Shown here: positions 9,217 through 19,095 of the stretch, piece after piece
Numbering within the stretch: the first letter of the stretch is position 1
Layout of the letters: every line of letters starts with the position of its first letter
Assembly (NCBI GenBank): GCA_963805325.1
Contig: CAWDTS010000015.1
Span: forward strand, 1-64,000
Direction of reading: 5' to 3'
DNA: 64,000 bases
Origin: DASWJZ01 sp963805325
GTDB lineage: Bacteria; Pseudomonadota; Alphaproteobacteria; Rhizobiales; Afifellaceae
Program-made: the position numbers and the translations under genes
Notes under the pieces: model-generated
Databases searched by the model: none
What the model saw: only the letters and a program-made list of their open reading frames with translations
What the model was told of the DNA's origin: nothing

Positions 9217-10345
9217 TTAGCCGAAAGCACCGCCGACCAGGCGCGTCCAGCTTTCGCCCGCGAGGCCGGTGATCAGCGCGTCGCCGCCCATGATCGCATC
9301 GGCAAGTTCGCCGCTCGCGGGGTGGATCGCCATCGAGGCGCGATGCGCGAAGATGGCATTCCGTGTGAGCAGCGCGTCGATCAGCTCCGGCGTCGATCGG
9401 CCGCGAAGCGCGGCGAAGCCTTTTCGATCGGCCTCGCGAAAGAGGCAATCGACGACGTCGGCCGCGTCGCCGTTGCGCGCCAGCACCTGCAGCGCGCGTC
9501 CGGTGGCGCCGGCCTTGCCATGGTAAATGTAGCAGCCGGCGAGCCCGCCCTTGCCGTCGCGGACGATCGCTCGATGCACCGGGCCGTAGCGCTCCTTGCG
9601 CGCGGCATGCGTCAGGAACCAGGAAACATCATCCGCCGACCACGCAGGCCGAAACGCGATCGGCTGCGACAGTTCGAGGATCGCCGCCGTGATCTCGGAG
9701 TCGGATGGTGACTCTTCGACAGACATGCGCCTCGCCGGATCGGCCGGCGCGAGGTTGCGTCGTGTCCAGGCGCCTCCGATCCGATCCAGAAGCCATGCGG
9801 CAGGGGCAAGAGCTGCAGCGCCTCGATGCCTTTCCGTCAGCATCGACAGCGCCGCGCGCGACGGGCGGAAGACGCGAAACCAGTCGAGGCTCATGAGCGG
9901 CACGACTTTCCCGCCGAGCCGCTCCCAAAGCGCCTGCGAGATCAAATTCGTCGTCTCGCTGAGCGTGATGTCCTGCGGTCCCTTGATCACCGAGCGGATG
10001 AGCTTCGCGCCGGCGAGAGGCTCGCGCTCCGGCGCCTCCACCATCAGCGTGCCGGGGATCGCCGCGCGGATCGTCTTGCCTCGATAGGTGAAGCGTCCGG
10101 GGAAGACGCCAACGAACCCCGTCACCCGGCCGTCGTCGCTGACATGGACGCGGGCGGCGATGTCGGGGTCATGCCAGGGGTGATCGAGATAGGTTTCCGC
10201 CAAGATAAGCCGCGAGCGCTTCGCTCGGCGGGTCCTTGGAGTTGCGGAACGTCCTCTGGAAAAGCGCCGCGACGGCCACTGCGTCCGCGCGCGTGAAAGG
10301 GCGGATTTCGCTCAAGCGCTCACTCTGATTGAAAGGTACAAACAT
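9217..10345 (-). CDS. GNAT-like acyltransferase (one-base insertion near 10200)
   Basis: The first part, starting MFVPFNQSERLSEIRPFTRA at ATG 10345, reads IRPFTRADAVAVAALFQRTF, a typical GNAT opening. It shifts frame at about 10200. Removing one G restores the continuation AAYLAETYLDHPWHDPDIAA and gives a 375-residue protein. The middle holds VTGFVGVFPGRFTYRGKTI, like the GNAT core strands. The C-terminal half (with GCYIYHGKAGATGRALQVLA) looks like a second GNAT-type fold. It probably transfers an acyl group, perhaps from the nearby ACP. It lies 112 bp upstream of asnB on the same strand, so it may be the first gene of that operon. Confidence 0.65.
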
Positions 10346-10456
10346 AGTCCTGCGCTGCGAGGCGGGCCAAATGAAAGCCGTCGAAACGGTTATCGTGGAA
10401 CCCCGCCCTGGTAGCGTTTGGCGCGAGACGGCGGCGGGGCCCTCGACGCGAAGCAT

Positions 10457-10462
10457 ATAATA
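10457..10462 (+). promoter_or_regulatory. possible -10 element for the sugar ABC operon
   Basis: A perfect TATAAT lies 115 bp upstream of the binding-protein start in an AT-rich patch of otherwise GC-rich DNA. I find no good -35 hexamer at 16-18 bp, so if real it would need an activator. Confidence 0.3.
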
Positions 10463-10576
10463 TGACAGACTAACAAAGCCAAAAAGCCCGGCGGCAAATG
10501 ACAAGAAAAGCCGCAATGGGCCCCGTGAGCCCGCCAATCGAGCGGGCTGTCGTCATGTGAAGGGGAGGAAGTTCTT

Positions 10577-11711
10577 ATGGTTGCATTGCACAATTGGTTG
10601 AAGGGTGCTGCTGCGCTCGCGCTCGCGTGCGGCGTGTCTCAGGCTGCGCTTGCCGCCGGTCCCGCGATGGTTTCCGGGCCTGCCGCCGAGCCGGACTGTT
10701 TTGCGCCGTGGGCAGCGGACACGAAGTTCTTCCAGTGGCCGGCAAAGCCGGGCCCGTATCGTATCGCGCTCGCAAACGGCTACATCGCTAACACTTGGCG
10801 CATCCAGATGATCCAGACCGCGAAGGCCTACGCCGCGCAGCCTGACGTCGCTGCGAAGCTGAAGGAGTTCAAGGTCGTCTCCACCGGCGAAGACGTGCCG
10901 GCCCAGATCTCGGCCATCAACAACTTCATCGATTCCGGCTTCGACGCGATCGTCGTCAACGCGCAGAACCCGACCGCCTTCGGCCCCGTCATCAAGCGGG
11001 CCAAGGAAGCCGGCGTCGTCCTCGTCGCGTTCGACAACATTCTCGACACCGAAGACGCGATCAACGTGAACGTCGACCAGAAAGGCCTCGGCGAGCTCTG
11101 GGCGCAATGGCTGGTCGATCACATCCCGGACGGCGGCAAGGTCCTCGAAGTGCGCGGCGTCGCCGGCACATCCGTCGATACGGCCCGCCACGACGGCATC
11201 CACGAAGTTCTCGATGCTTCGGGCAAGAAGTGGGACAGTCACGGAAGTGATGGGCAAGTGGGACGACGGCACGGCCCAGAAGGTGACCGCCGATGCCATC
11301 GCCACCAATGGCCCGTTCGTCGGGATCACCGCGCAGGGCGGCGACACCGGCGTGGTGCAGGCCATGCTCGACGCTGGCCACGCTATGGTTCCGTTCGGCG
11401 GCGAGACCGAGAACGGCTTCCGCAAGTTCTGCGCGTCCAAGGCTGGCGACGGCCTGAAGTGCACCTCCGCCGGAACCGGCCCGGCCCAGGTTGCTGTGGC
11501 GATCAAGACCGCGATCGCGGCGCTTGAGGGCCAGGTCGTCCCGCAGTCGGTGAAGCTGCCGCTCGCCATCGTGTCCGACCCGAACTTCAAGGCGGGCGAA
11601 GACTATTTCCCCGACCAGTCGGACAACTTCTTCGTCGGCAATTCCTTCCCGACCTGCGGAATCAATTTCACGGCGCAGGAAATCATGGGCCAGTCGAAGG
11701 AAAACCAATAG
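10577..11711 (+). CDS. sugar ABC transporter substrate-binding protein (one-base insertion near 11237)
   Basis: A Sec signal peptide with the core GAAALALACG and an AxA cleavage site (QAALAAG) is followed by a Peripla_BP_4-type domain, including GEDVPAQISAINNFIDSG and the late GDTGVVQAML. This is the ribose/xylose-binding fold. The frame breaks after GKKW; removing one G from the GGG there restores the continuation TVTEVMGKWDDGTAQ and a length of 377 residues. ATG 10577 follows a GGGGAGGAAG site. It heads an operon with the ATPase and two permeases and delivers the substrate to them from the periplasm. The substrate is not evident. Confidence 0.88.
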
Positions 11712-11728
11712 GTCCAGAAGACGAACCC

Positions 11729-11763
11729 GGCGCCGCGGACGAGGTCTCCGCGGCGCCATTTTT
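11729..11763 (+). terminator. strong intra-operon terminator/attenuator after the binding protein
   Basis: A perfect 11-bp stem, GGCGCCGCGGA (11729-11739) with TCCGCGGCGCC (11747-11757), has a 7-base loop and is followed by ATTTTTC. It lies between the binding-protein stop and the ATPase start. Such a position commonly lets the binding protein be made in excess over the membrane parts. Confidence 0.8.
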
Positions 11764-11794
11764 CTGCTAGGGTTTCGTCCTCGGGAGGGGCTGG

Positions 11795-13353
11795 ATGGAC
11801 GACGCACAGCCGCTTTTGCGGATGGAGGGCGTCTCGAAGCGCTACGGCGGCGTCCGCGCGCTCGAGGACGCCAGACCTTACGGTCACGCCCGGACGTATC
11901 CATGCCATTCTCGGCGAAAACGGCGCCGGCAAATCCACGCTGATCAAGGTCATGGCCGGCGTCGTCGCGCCTGACGAGGGCCGCATGACGCTCGAAGGGC
12001 GTGAGGTGAGGCTCGACTCGCCGGCGGCCGCCAACGACGGCCGGCATCGTCTGCATCTTCCAGGAGCTGTCGCTGATCCCCGAGCTGTCAGCGTCGCCGA
12101 CAACATCGTCGATCTCCGATCCGCCAAAGCGCTTCGGCCTGATCGACCGTCGCGCGCAGCGGCGGATCGCCGAGGAAGCGCTCGCCCGCGCCGGCGCCGA
12201 GGACATTCATCCGAAGGCGCTGGTGAAGGACCTGCCGCTGTCGCGGCGCCAGATGGTGGAGATCGCCAAGGCGCTGGCGCGCAAGCCGCGCATCCTGATT
12301 CTCGACGAGGCGACGTCTGCGCTGACGGCCGCCGACGTCACCAAGGTCTTCGCCGTGCTGAAGCGTCTCCGCTCCGAAGGCCTGGCGCTCCTCTACATCT
12401 CGCATCGCATGCACGAGATCGCGGAGCTTGCCGACGAATGCACGGTGTTCCGTAACGGCCGCAACGTGGCGACCTACGAGGCCGGGACGAAGACCGACAA
12501 CGAAGTCGTCGAGATGATGATCGGCCGCGAATACAGCCACATCTTTCCGCCGAAGCCGATGACGATGCCAAGCGACCGGCCGCCGGTCCTCGAGACGCGC
12601 CGTCTGACCTGGGGCGACGACCTGCGCGACATCTCGTTCTCCGTGCGCGCCGGTGAGATCGTCGGCCTCGGCGGCCTCGACGGACAGGGCCAGCGCGAAC
12701 TCCTCCTCGCGCTCTTCGGCGTGCTGCGCAGCGTCTGAGCGGCAGACGTCCTGATCGACGGCAAGCCGACGTCGAGCTCAGAGCCCGAGCGCGGCAAAGC
12801 GCGACGGACATCGGAATGGCGCTGATCCCGGAGGACCGCAAGACCGAAGGCCTGATGCTGCCGATGTCGGTGCGCGACAATCTCTCCTTCGCGGCGCTCG
12901 ACCAGTTTTCGCGAAACGGCATCATCGACAGCGCGGCGGAGCGCAAGGCGATCGACGAGGTGATCCAGCTTCTCGCGCATCCGCACCGCCGGCACCGACA
13001 TTCCGGTGGGCGCGCTTTCCGGCGGCAACCAGCAGAAGGTCGTTATCGCCAAGTGGCTGATGCGCTCGCCGCGCATCATCCTCCTGAACGACCCGACGCG
13101 CGGCATCGACGTCGGCACCAAGCAGGAGATGTACCAGCTCCTGCGCCGGCTCGCCGACGGCGGCGCGGCGATCGTCTTCTACTCGACCGACTATGACGAG
13201 CTGATCGGCTGCTGCGACCGCGTTCTCGTGCTCTACGACGGCGCGATCCGCCGCGAGCTCGTCGGGTCGGAAATCACCGAGCACGCGCTGATCGCCAGCG
13301 CGCTCAACATCACTGAAGGGGAGGCCGGCGCGCAGCCGGCGCTGAACGCGTGA
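11795..13353 (+). CDS. sugar ABC transporter ATP-binding protein, double NBD (heavily frameshifted)
   Basis: The sequence encodes an RbsA/MglA-type ATPase with two nucleotide-binding domains. The first has Walker A GENGAGKST, a FQELSLIPELSV Q-loop region, a degenerate signature (LPLSRRQMVEIAKAL) and Walker B ILILDEATSAL. The second has LIPEDRKTEGLMLP, LSGGNQQKVVIAKW and the Walker B region ILLNDPTRGID. The reading frame is broken at about 11877, 12034, 12090-12113, 12736-12812 (including an in-frame TGA at 12736) and 12983. All breaks can be explained by 11 inserted bases in total, which leaves exactly 515 codons plus stop, a normal length for this family. I consider sequence error likelier than true decay. 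GGGAGGGG precedes ATG 11795. Confidence 0.8.
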
Positions 13354-14359
13354 AGGAATGGCGCTTCTGGCTCGCCGAACAGCGCGGCACGCTGCTCGCG
13401 CTCGGCATCTTCGTGCGTGATGTTCACGCATCTACCTGGTCAACCATCCGGCGATCCAGAAGCCAGGGCTTCACCGCAACGGCGGTCGCCAACGTCAGCA
13501 ACACTGCCGCCAACAAGGCCATGCTCCTGGCGCTGGTGGCGATGGCGCAGACGCTGGTGGTGATCACCGCCGGCATCGACCTCTCCGTCGGCATGATCTT
13601 CACGCTGACCAATTGCATCGCCTCGTGGCTCGTCGTCGGCTCGCCCACGCAGACCGCGTTCGGCGTCGTCGTCGTTCTCCTCGTCGGCGCGCTTTGCGGC
13701 GCGATCAACGGAGCCATCGTGATCTTCGGCCGGCTGCAGCCGATCGTCGCGACGATCGCGACCGGCGCGATCTATTTCGGGGTCGCGCTGCATTCTGCGG
13801 CCCTTCCCCGGCGGCTCCGTCAACGAGCCCCTGGCGGATTTCTTCACCGGCCGATTCTTCGGCGTCATCCCGGCGAGCATGGTCACGCTCCTCGTCATCG
13901 TGCTCGTCATCTGGCTGCCGTTCAGCCATTCGGTGGCGGGCCGCGGCGCCTACGCGGTCGGCTCCTCGGAGGTCGCCGCCTACATGTCTGGCGTTCCGGT
14001 TCGCCGCGCGAAGTTCGTCGCCTATACGCTGTCCGGGCCTGCTCGCTTCGATCGGCGGGCTCTACGTGACCTTCTTCACCTATACGGGCGAGGCCGCCTA
14101 CGCGAGCGGCAACGCCTACACGCTGTTCTCGATCGCCGCGGTCGTGCTCGGCGGCGTCTCGCTTTACGGCGGCACCGGCAGCGCCATCGGCGCGATCTTC
14201 GGCGCGCTCGCGTTCCGCACGATCGGCGACCTGCTCTTCGTCTTCGACTTCGACCCGCTGTGGCAGCCGCTCTTCCAGGGCGTCGTCCTGATGCTTGCCG
14301 TCAGCCTCACGGCCTTCGGGCTCCTCCGGGTGCGCAACCGGCTGGACTGGTTCGCATGA
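13350..14359 (+). CDS. sugar ABC transporter permease 1 (frameshifted)
   Basis: This is an RbsC-type inner-membrane permease with hallmark stretches TLVVITAGIDLSVGM, GALCGAINGAIV and FSIAAVVLGGVSLYGGTGS. It starts at a GTG overlapping the ATPase stop (GTGA). Three single-base insertions between 13412 and 13480 cancel out. Further insertions near 13795 and 14035 move the frame, and their removal gives 334 residues. Its last codons overlap the start of the next permease as ATGA. It should form the transmembrane channel as a heterodimer with that permease. Confidence 0.8.
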
Positions 14360-15342
14360 GCGACGCCACCACATCCAACCGCATCGCCTCCAGGCTTCCG
14401 GCCTTCGTTCGCCGCGATCCGGCGGTATCGACAGCGTTCGCCTGCATCATTCTGCTGCTCCTTCTCGGCAGCCTCTATTCGGAGAATTTCCTGTCGCCCG
14501 AGTATCTGCTGCAGCAGCTCAAGGTCGCCTCGTTTCTCGGCATCATCGCGACCGGTATGATGCTCGTCATTCTGCTCGGGCAGATCGATCTGTCGGTTCC
14601 GTGGGTGGTGACGACCGGCGCCATGATGGCCTGCGCCGCGACCTCGTGGGGTGCCTTCGGCAATGCGGTCTCAGTGCCGTTCGGCATCCTGTGCGGCGTG
14701 GGGCTCGGGCTGCTCAATGGATTTGGCGTCGCCTATCTGCGCATTCCCTCGATGATCATCACGCTTGCGACGAACGCCGTCGCGCAAGGGCTGATGGTCG
14801 TCTATTCCGGCGGCTTCTCCCCCCGCGACTTCGCATCTCCGCCCATGCGCTATCTGGCGACCGGCTTCGCGATTCCCGCGGTGCCGAATTCCGTGATCGT
14901 GTGGGCGGTCGTCGCCGCTGTGGTGATCTTCCTGCTGACGCGCACCGCGTTCGGCCGCGCCGTCTACGGAATCGGCAACCGCGAGCGCGCCGCCTACCTG
15001 TCGGGGATCAACACGCGCCGCGTCGTGATGACGGCGTTCGCGATTTCGGGCGGCCTCGCCGCGTTCGGAGGCGTTCTCCTTGCCGGCTATGCATCGAAGG
15101 CCGCGCAGTCGATGGGCGACGCCTATCTTCTGCCGTCGATAGCCGCCGTGGTGCTCGGCGGCACCAACATTCTCGGCGGCCGCGGCAGCTATCTCGGTAC
15201 TGTCGCCGGCGTGATCCTGATCACGCTGCTGCAATCCATCCTTTCCGTCATGCAGATGCCGGAGGCCGGGCGGCAGATCATCTACGGCGTCGTCATCATC
15301 GTGATGCTGCTCCTTTACGGGCGGGAGAAGCTGTCGCGCTAG
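14356..15342 (+). CDS. sugar ABC transporter permease 2
   Basis: An intact 328-residue RbsC-family permease with about ten hydrophobic segments. Signature stretches are GMMLVILLGQIDLSVPWV, GLLNGFGVAYLRIPS and SIAAVVLGGTNILGGRGS. It starts with ATGA overlap to permease 1. A pair of different permeases with one double-NBD ATPase is the arrangement of several rhizobial monosaccharide and polyol importers. Its stop overlaps the stop of the convergent DMT gene by 4 bp, leaving no room for an intergenic terminator. Confidence 0.92.
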   Translation: MSDATTSNRIASRLPAFVRRDPAVSTAFACIILLLLLGSLYSENFLSPEYLLQQLKVASFLGIIATGMMLVILLGQIDLSVPWVVTTGAMMACAATSWGAFGNAVSVPFGILCGVGLGLLNGFGVAYLRIPSMIITLATNAVAQGLMVVYSGGFSPRDFASPPMRYLATGFAIPAVPNSVIVWAVVAAVVIFLLTRTAFGRAVYGIGNRERAAYLSGINTRRVVMTAFAISGGLAAFGGVLLAGYASKAAQSMGDAYLLPSIAAVVLGGTNILGGRGSYLGTVAGVILITLLQSILSVMQMPEAGRQIIYGVVIIVMLLLYGREKLSR

Positions 15343-16253
15343 GGCTCGCGCGCGCCGTTGCGCTGGCTGCGGCCCCACACCATTGTCCACACCGCCGGCC
15401 CGCGCACGCCGCGCTTCTCCTCGCGCACGAAGGTGAAGATGCCGGCGAGCGTGACCAGCGCGATCCCGGCGAAAGCCGTCGCGTCGGGAAGCTCTTCGAA
15501 AAAAAGCGCGCCGAGTATCAGAGCCCAGACGATCTGGCTGTATTGGGCCGGCGCAATGCGGTTCGCGGGAGCGGCGCGCGTTGCCGCCATCAGGAGCATG
15601 TGCCCCGTGCCGCCGCAGAGTCCGGCGGCGGCAATCAGGAGGAAATCGCTCGGCGCTGGCAGGTGAAAGTCGGTGAGCATGATCGCGCCGTTGACCGTGA
15701 GCGATGCGGAGAAGACCACACCCATCAAGGTGATGCGCTTTTCCGTCGGTCCAAGCGCCCGCAGCACCAACACGGTCGTCGCTCCGCAAAGCGCGATCCC
15801 GGCGGCGGCAAAGTGGGCAGGCACGATCTCGCGAAATCCCGGCCGCACGACGAGAAGCACGCCGGCGAATCCGATCAGGATGGCAAGCGCGCGACGCCAG
15901 CCCACGGTCTCTCCGAGAAAGGGGATCGACAGGATCGTGACGAAGAGTGGCGCCAGAAAGATCAGCGCATAGACCTCCGCGAGCGGCAGGTGCGTGAAAG
16001 AATAGATGCTGAGGATGCCGGCCATGACACCGGCAAGCGTCCTGAGCAGCACGAGCCCCGGACGATGCATGCGGAACATGTCGCGCCAGCGCTCCTCTTT
16101 GCGCTTCACGACCGGCACGGCGATGAAGGCGAAAAGCGTCGTGAAGAAGCCGATCTCGAAGACCGTGAGCCGGCCGCCGAGCGCCTTCACGCAGGCGTCC
16201 CCGCAGGAAAAGACCGCGAAGGAGAGAAAGCCGACGAGAATGCCCTTGAACAT
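15339..16253 (-). CDS. DMT superfamily (EamA/RhaT) transporter
   Basis: This 304-residue protein has about ten transmembrane segments arranged as two EamA repeats; the first starts MFKGILVGFLSFAVFSCGDA and the second follows AAGIALCGATTVLVLRALG. EamA proteins are secondary transporters of metabolites in the inner membrane. I placed the start at ATG 16253, because everything upstream in the frame is arginine- and serine-rich and not membrane-like. The substrate is unknown. Confidence 0.85.
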   Translation of the reverse strand: MFKGILVGFLSFAVFSCGDACVKALGGRLTVFEIGFFTTLFAFIAVPVVKRKEERWRDMFRMHRPGLVLLRTLAGVMAGILSIYSFTHLPLAEVYALIFLAPLFVTILSIPFLGETVGWRRALAILIGFAGVLLVVRPGFREIVPAHFAAAGIALCGATTVLVLRALGPTEKRITLMGVVFSASLTVNGAIMLTDFHLPAPSDFLLIAAAGLCGGTGHMLLMAATRAAPANRIAPAQYSQIVWALILGALFFEELPDATAFAGIALVTLAGIFTFVREEKRGVRGPAVWTMVWGRSQRNGAREP

Positions 16254-16513
16254 AAGACGGGCACGGGGAATGCCCGCGCCCACTCCTTTCAAGCCCACGG
16301 AAGATCCGGCGAAAACAGAGCGTCTCGCGCAAGGACTCGCCTCAGGCCGCAACCGAAGCTCATAGCCCACTCCACTCCCCTTGCAATCGGCGGACCACGC
16401 GCCGCCCTCCGCGACATCGCGAAGCATGGCGAGCGGCCGCGTCTTCCGCCGCGAGGTGCCTTGACTCCCGGCCACCGCCCGGCCGAATCCATGGGCAAAG
16501 GGAGGAGAAAGAC

Positions 16514-17552
16514 ATGGCGGAGCGGATTTCGATCGGTACGATCGGCTGCGGGTTCTTTTCCAGGAACCACCTGAATTCGTGGAAGGACCTTGCACCGCAG
16601 GGCGCTGACCTGGTTGCCGTCTGCGACGTCGACCCCGCGAAGGCCAAGGCGACCGCGGAAGCCTTCGGCGTGCCGCGCTGGTACACCGACGCAGAGGCGA
16701 TGTTCAGCGCCGAGAATCTCGGCCTCGTCGACATCATCACCCGCATGGACACGCATCGCGCGCTGGCCGACCTCGCCTTCTCCCACAAGGTGCCGGCGAT
16801 CGTGCAGAAGCCTTTCGCGCCGGATTGGGCCGACTGCGTCGCAATCGTCGCGGCGGCGAAAAAGGCCGGGCTGTTTCTCGCCGTTCACGAGAACTTCCGC
16901 TTCCAGACGCCGCTCCAGAAGGTGAAGGCGATCCTCGATTCCGGCGTGATCGGCGAACCGTCCTGGGCGCGCATCAGCTTTCGCACCGGCTATGACATCT
17001 ATTCGGGCCAGCCCTATTTCTACGACGAGGAGCGCTTCGTGATCCTCGATCTCGGCATCCACGTCGTTGACGTGGCGCGCTTCCTCCTGGGCGAAGCGGA
17101 GCGCGTCTCCTGCGAGACGCAGAAGCGCAATCCGAAGGTGAAGGCCGAGGATACCGCGACGATGCTCCTGCGCCACACGTCCGGAGCGGTCTCGATCGTC
17201 GAGGCCACCTACGAAATCGAAGAAGCTTCCCGATCCCTTCCCCGAGACGATGATCGAGATCGAAGGGCCGCGCGGCGCGATCGTGACCAAGCCGGGTTAC
17301 CGTATCCAGGTGACCGTCGACGGCAAGATGACGGAAAGCGAGATCGAGATTCCGATGCTGCACTGGGCGAAGAAGCCCTGGCACATGGTCGAAGAGAGCG
17401 TCTACAAGACCTGCGCGCACCTGCTTGAGTCCTTGAAAACAGGGCGCGAAGCGGCGACCTCCGGCCGCGACAACCTGAAGACCTACGCGATCTGCGAAGC
17501 GGCCTACGAATCGAACGCCACCGGCCGTGCCGTGAAGCCGCCGGAGGCATGA
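16514..17552 (+). CDS. Gfo/Idh/MocA family oxidoreductase (one-base insertion near 17225)
   Basis: The N-terminal Rossmann fold begins ISIGTIGCGFFSRNHL and contains the motif QKPFA near residue 97, equivalent to the family EKP motif that positions substrate and nicotinamide. The C-terminal alpha/beta domain has LDLGIHVVDVARFLLG. The frame shifts after YEIE; removing one G gives continuation KLPDPFPETMIEIEGPRGAI and 345 residues. A GGGAGGAG site precedes ATG 16514. It likely oxidises or reduces a sugar, polyol or related hydroxy compound with NAD(P). The DMT gene is divergent. Confidence 0.85.
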
Positions 17553-17613
17553 GACGCGCCGTATCGGTTACGAAGCCGATGGAGCCGCCGGGTCGCCGCA
17601 TGGAAGGAACCGG

Positions 17614-18201
17614 ATGTATTTCCTTCAGGCCTTCGCACCGATAGCGCTCGACCTCGCCGCCACGATCGCGTTCGTCGCGGTCTATTGGTCGACCGGCAGC
17701 GTTGTCCTCGCGACGCTGGTCGGCGTTGGCGTTGGCATCGCCCGCTTCGTGGCGATCAAGATACGCGGCAAGCCGGTCGGCCCGCTGCAATATGTGAGCA
17801 TCGCGATCGTGCTCGCGACGGGCATGACGACGCTTGTCACCAAGAACCCGCAGTTCGTCATGCTGAAATCGTCGCTGATCTCACTCGCCGTGGGCGCCGT
17901 CATGCTGCGGACCAACTGGCTGGCGCCCTATCTCCCGCCGATCGTGACGGAGAATGTCAGCGCCCGCGCCATCGGCAGGACGAGCGCCGGCTGGGGCCTG
18001 CTTCAGATCGCGCTCGCCGCGGCAAATGCCTTCGTGGCTTTGGCCTTGGGGATTCGTGTCTGGTCCTGGTACGCATCCATCGTGCCGACCGTCGTGACGC
18101 TCGCGGCTTTTGTTCTCAACTATCTGATCTTTCGAGCCCTCATCCGGCGCACGATTCACGCCCGCCACGTTGCGCAATCCGCGTCGCCGACGGCGGGCTG
18201 A
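17614..18201 (+). CDS. YciB/IspZ-like septation membrane protein
   Basis: The 195-residue protein has five or six hydrophobic segments and the family pattern in which a substrate-like stretch KNPQFVMLKSSLISLAVG precedes a membrane helix and the C-terminal half ends in a basic tail. This matches the intracellular septation protein A (YciB) family, which influences cell-envelope growth. It is 61 bp downstream of the oxidoreductase on the same strand and convergent with the PfkB kinase; the two stops are 9 bp apart. Family assignment comes from length and overall pattern. Confidence 0.65.
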   Translation: MYFLQAFAPIALDLAATIAFVAVYWSTGSVVLATLVGVGVGIARFVAIKIRGKPVGPLQYVSIAIVLATGMTTLVTKNPQFVMLKSSLISLAVGAVMLRTNWLAPYLPPIVTENVSARAIGRTSAGWGLLQIALAAANAFVALALGIRVWSWYASIVPTVVTLAAFVLNYLIFRALIRRTIHARHVAQSASPTAG

Positions 18202-18209
18202 CGCTCAAG

Positions 18210-19086
18210 CTACGGCCGCGCGCCGAGCGTCCTGACGGCGGACGAGCCAAGCGCGACGCCGCGTTTCAGCGCCGCCTCGATCCCCTCGCCTCTCAACATC
18301 GCCGCGAGGAAGCCGCCGAGGAAGGCGTCGCCCGCGCCGGATGTGTCGACCACATCCACCGGCGGCGCCAGGGCCGACCAGCGACCGCCGTCGCGAATCG
18401 CCCGCGACTGCGCCGGCCGCCCCGCGCTTGATGGCCACGATCGGGTAGCTGCGTGTCAGCGCATCGAACTGCGCGTCGGGTTCGCCCGCGCCTGCAAGAA
18501 CGGCGGCCTCGTCCTCGTTCGGAAAAAGGAAACGCGCGCCGCGCGTCCAATCAATGAAACGCTCCGGCCCGACCTCGGCAAGGAACGAATAGGACGCCGG
18601 ATCGACGGAGACCGCGATCCCCCGCCGGATCGCCTCGGCGAAAAGATCGAGCACCACAGCGCGCGGACCGGGCTCGAAAAGCGCGTAGGCCGAAATGTGC
18701 AGGAGATCGACCCCGTCGAGCAGTGCGTCGGGAAGGTCGGCGCGGCAGAGATTCAGGTTCGCCGCGCGATCGGTCAGGAAGCTCCGGTCAGCGGGCGATA
18801 GCAGCGTGACAAGCATGCCGGTCGGCAAGGAATCGTCGCCGGCAAGCCGCGCGTCGACGCCGTGTTCCGCGAAAAGCAGCGTCTCGCGCGGCAGATCCGC
18901 CGCTCCGACGCGGCCGGCGAAGCGCGTCGCGATCCCCTCGCGTCCGAGCCAGCACGCCTGGTTCGCCCCAGAACCGCCCGGCAGCACGCGGATCGCCGCG
19001 CGTGTGTCCGCACCGACGGAGATCGGTCCTTCCGGCTTCACGACGATGTCGGTCATCACGTCGCCGACGACGAGAGCCTTCGGCAT
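18210..19086 (-). CDS. psuK: PfkB family carbohydrate kinase, probable pseudouridine kinase (frameshifted near 18395)
   Basis: The protein has the two ribokinase-family signatures: GGSGANQACWLGREG near residue 37 and, after frame repair, DTSGAGDAFLGGFLA with the catalytic aspartate. As read, the frame leaves this motif after GAAGAVAG; removal of one G near 18395 restores it and gives a 291-residue protein ending at the TAG at 18210-18212. It starts 9 bp after psuG, and the pair is the known pseudouridine degradation unit: the kinase makes pseudouridine 5-phosphate for PsuG to cleave. Specificity is inferred from that neighbour. Confidence 0.8.
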
Positions 19087-19095
19087 CGATAAGAG

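Noticed and set aside
10457..10462. Full sigma-70 promoter around TATAAT
   Set aside because: No acceptable -35 at 16-18 bp, so only the -10 hexamer is listed, at low confidence.
14295..16574. Long plus-strand open frame (759 codons) across permease 2 and the DMT gene
   Set aside because: It is arginine-, histidine- and alanine-rich, has no domain, and covers two well-supported genes in other frames; a GC-bias shadow.
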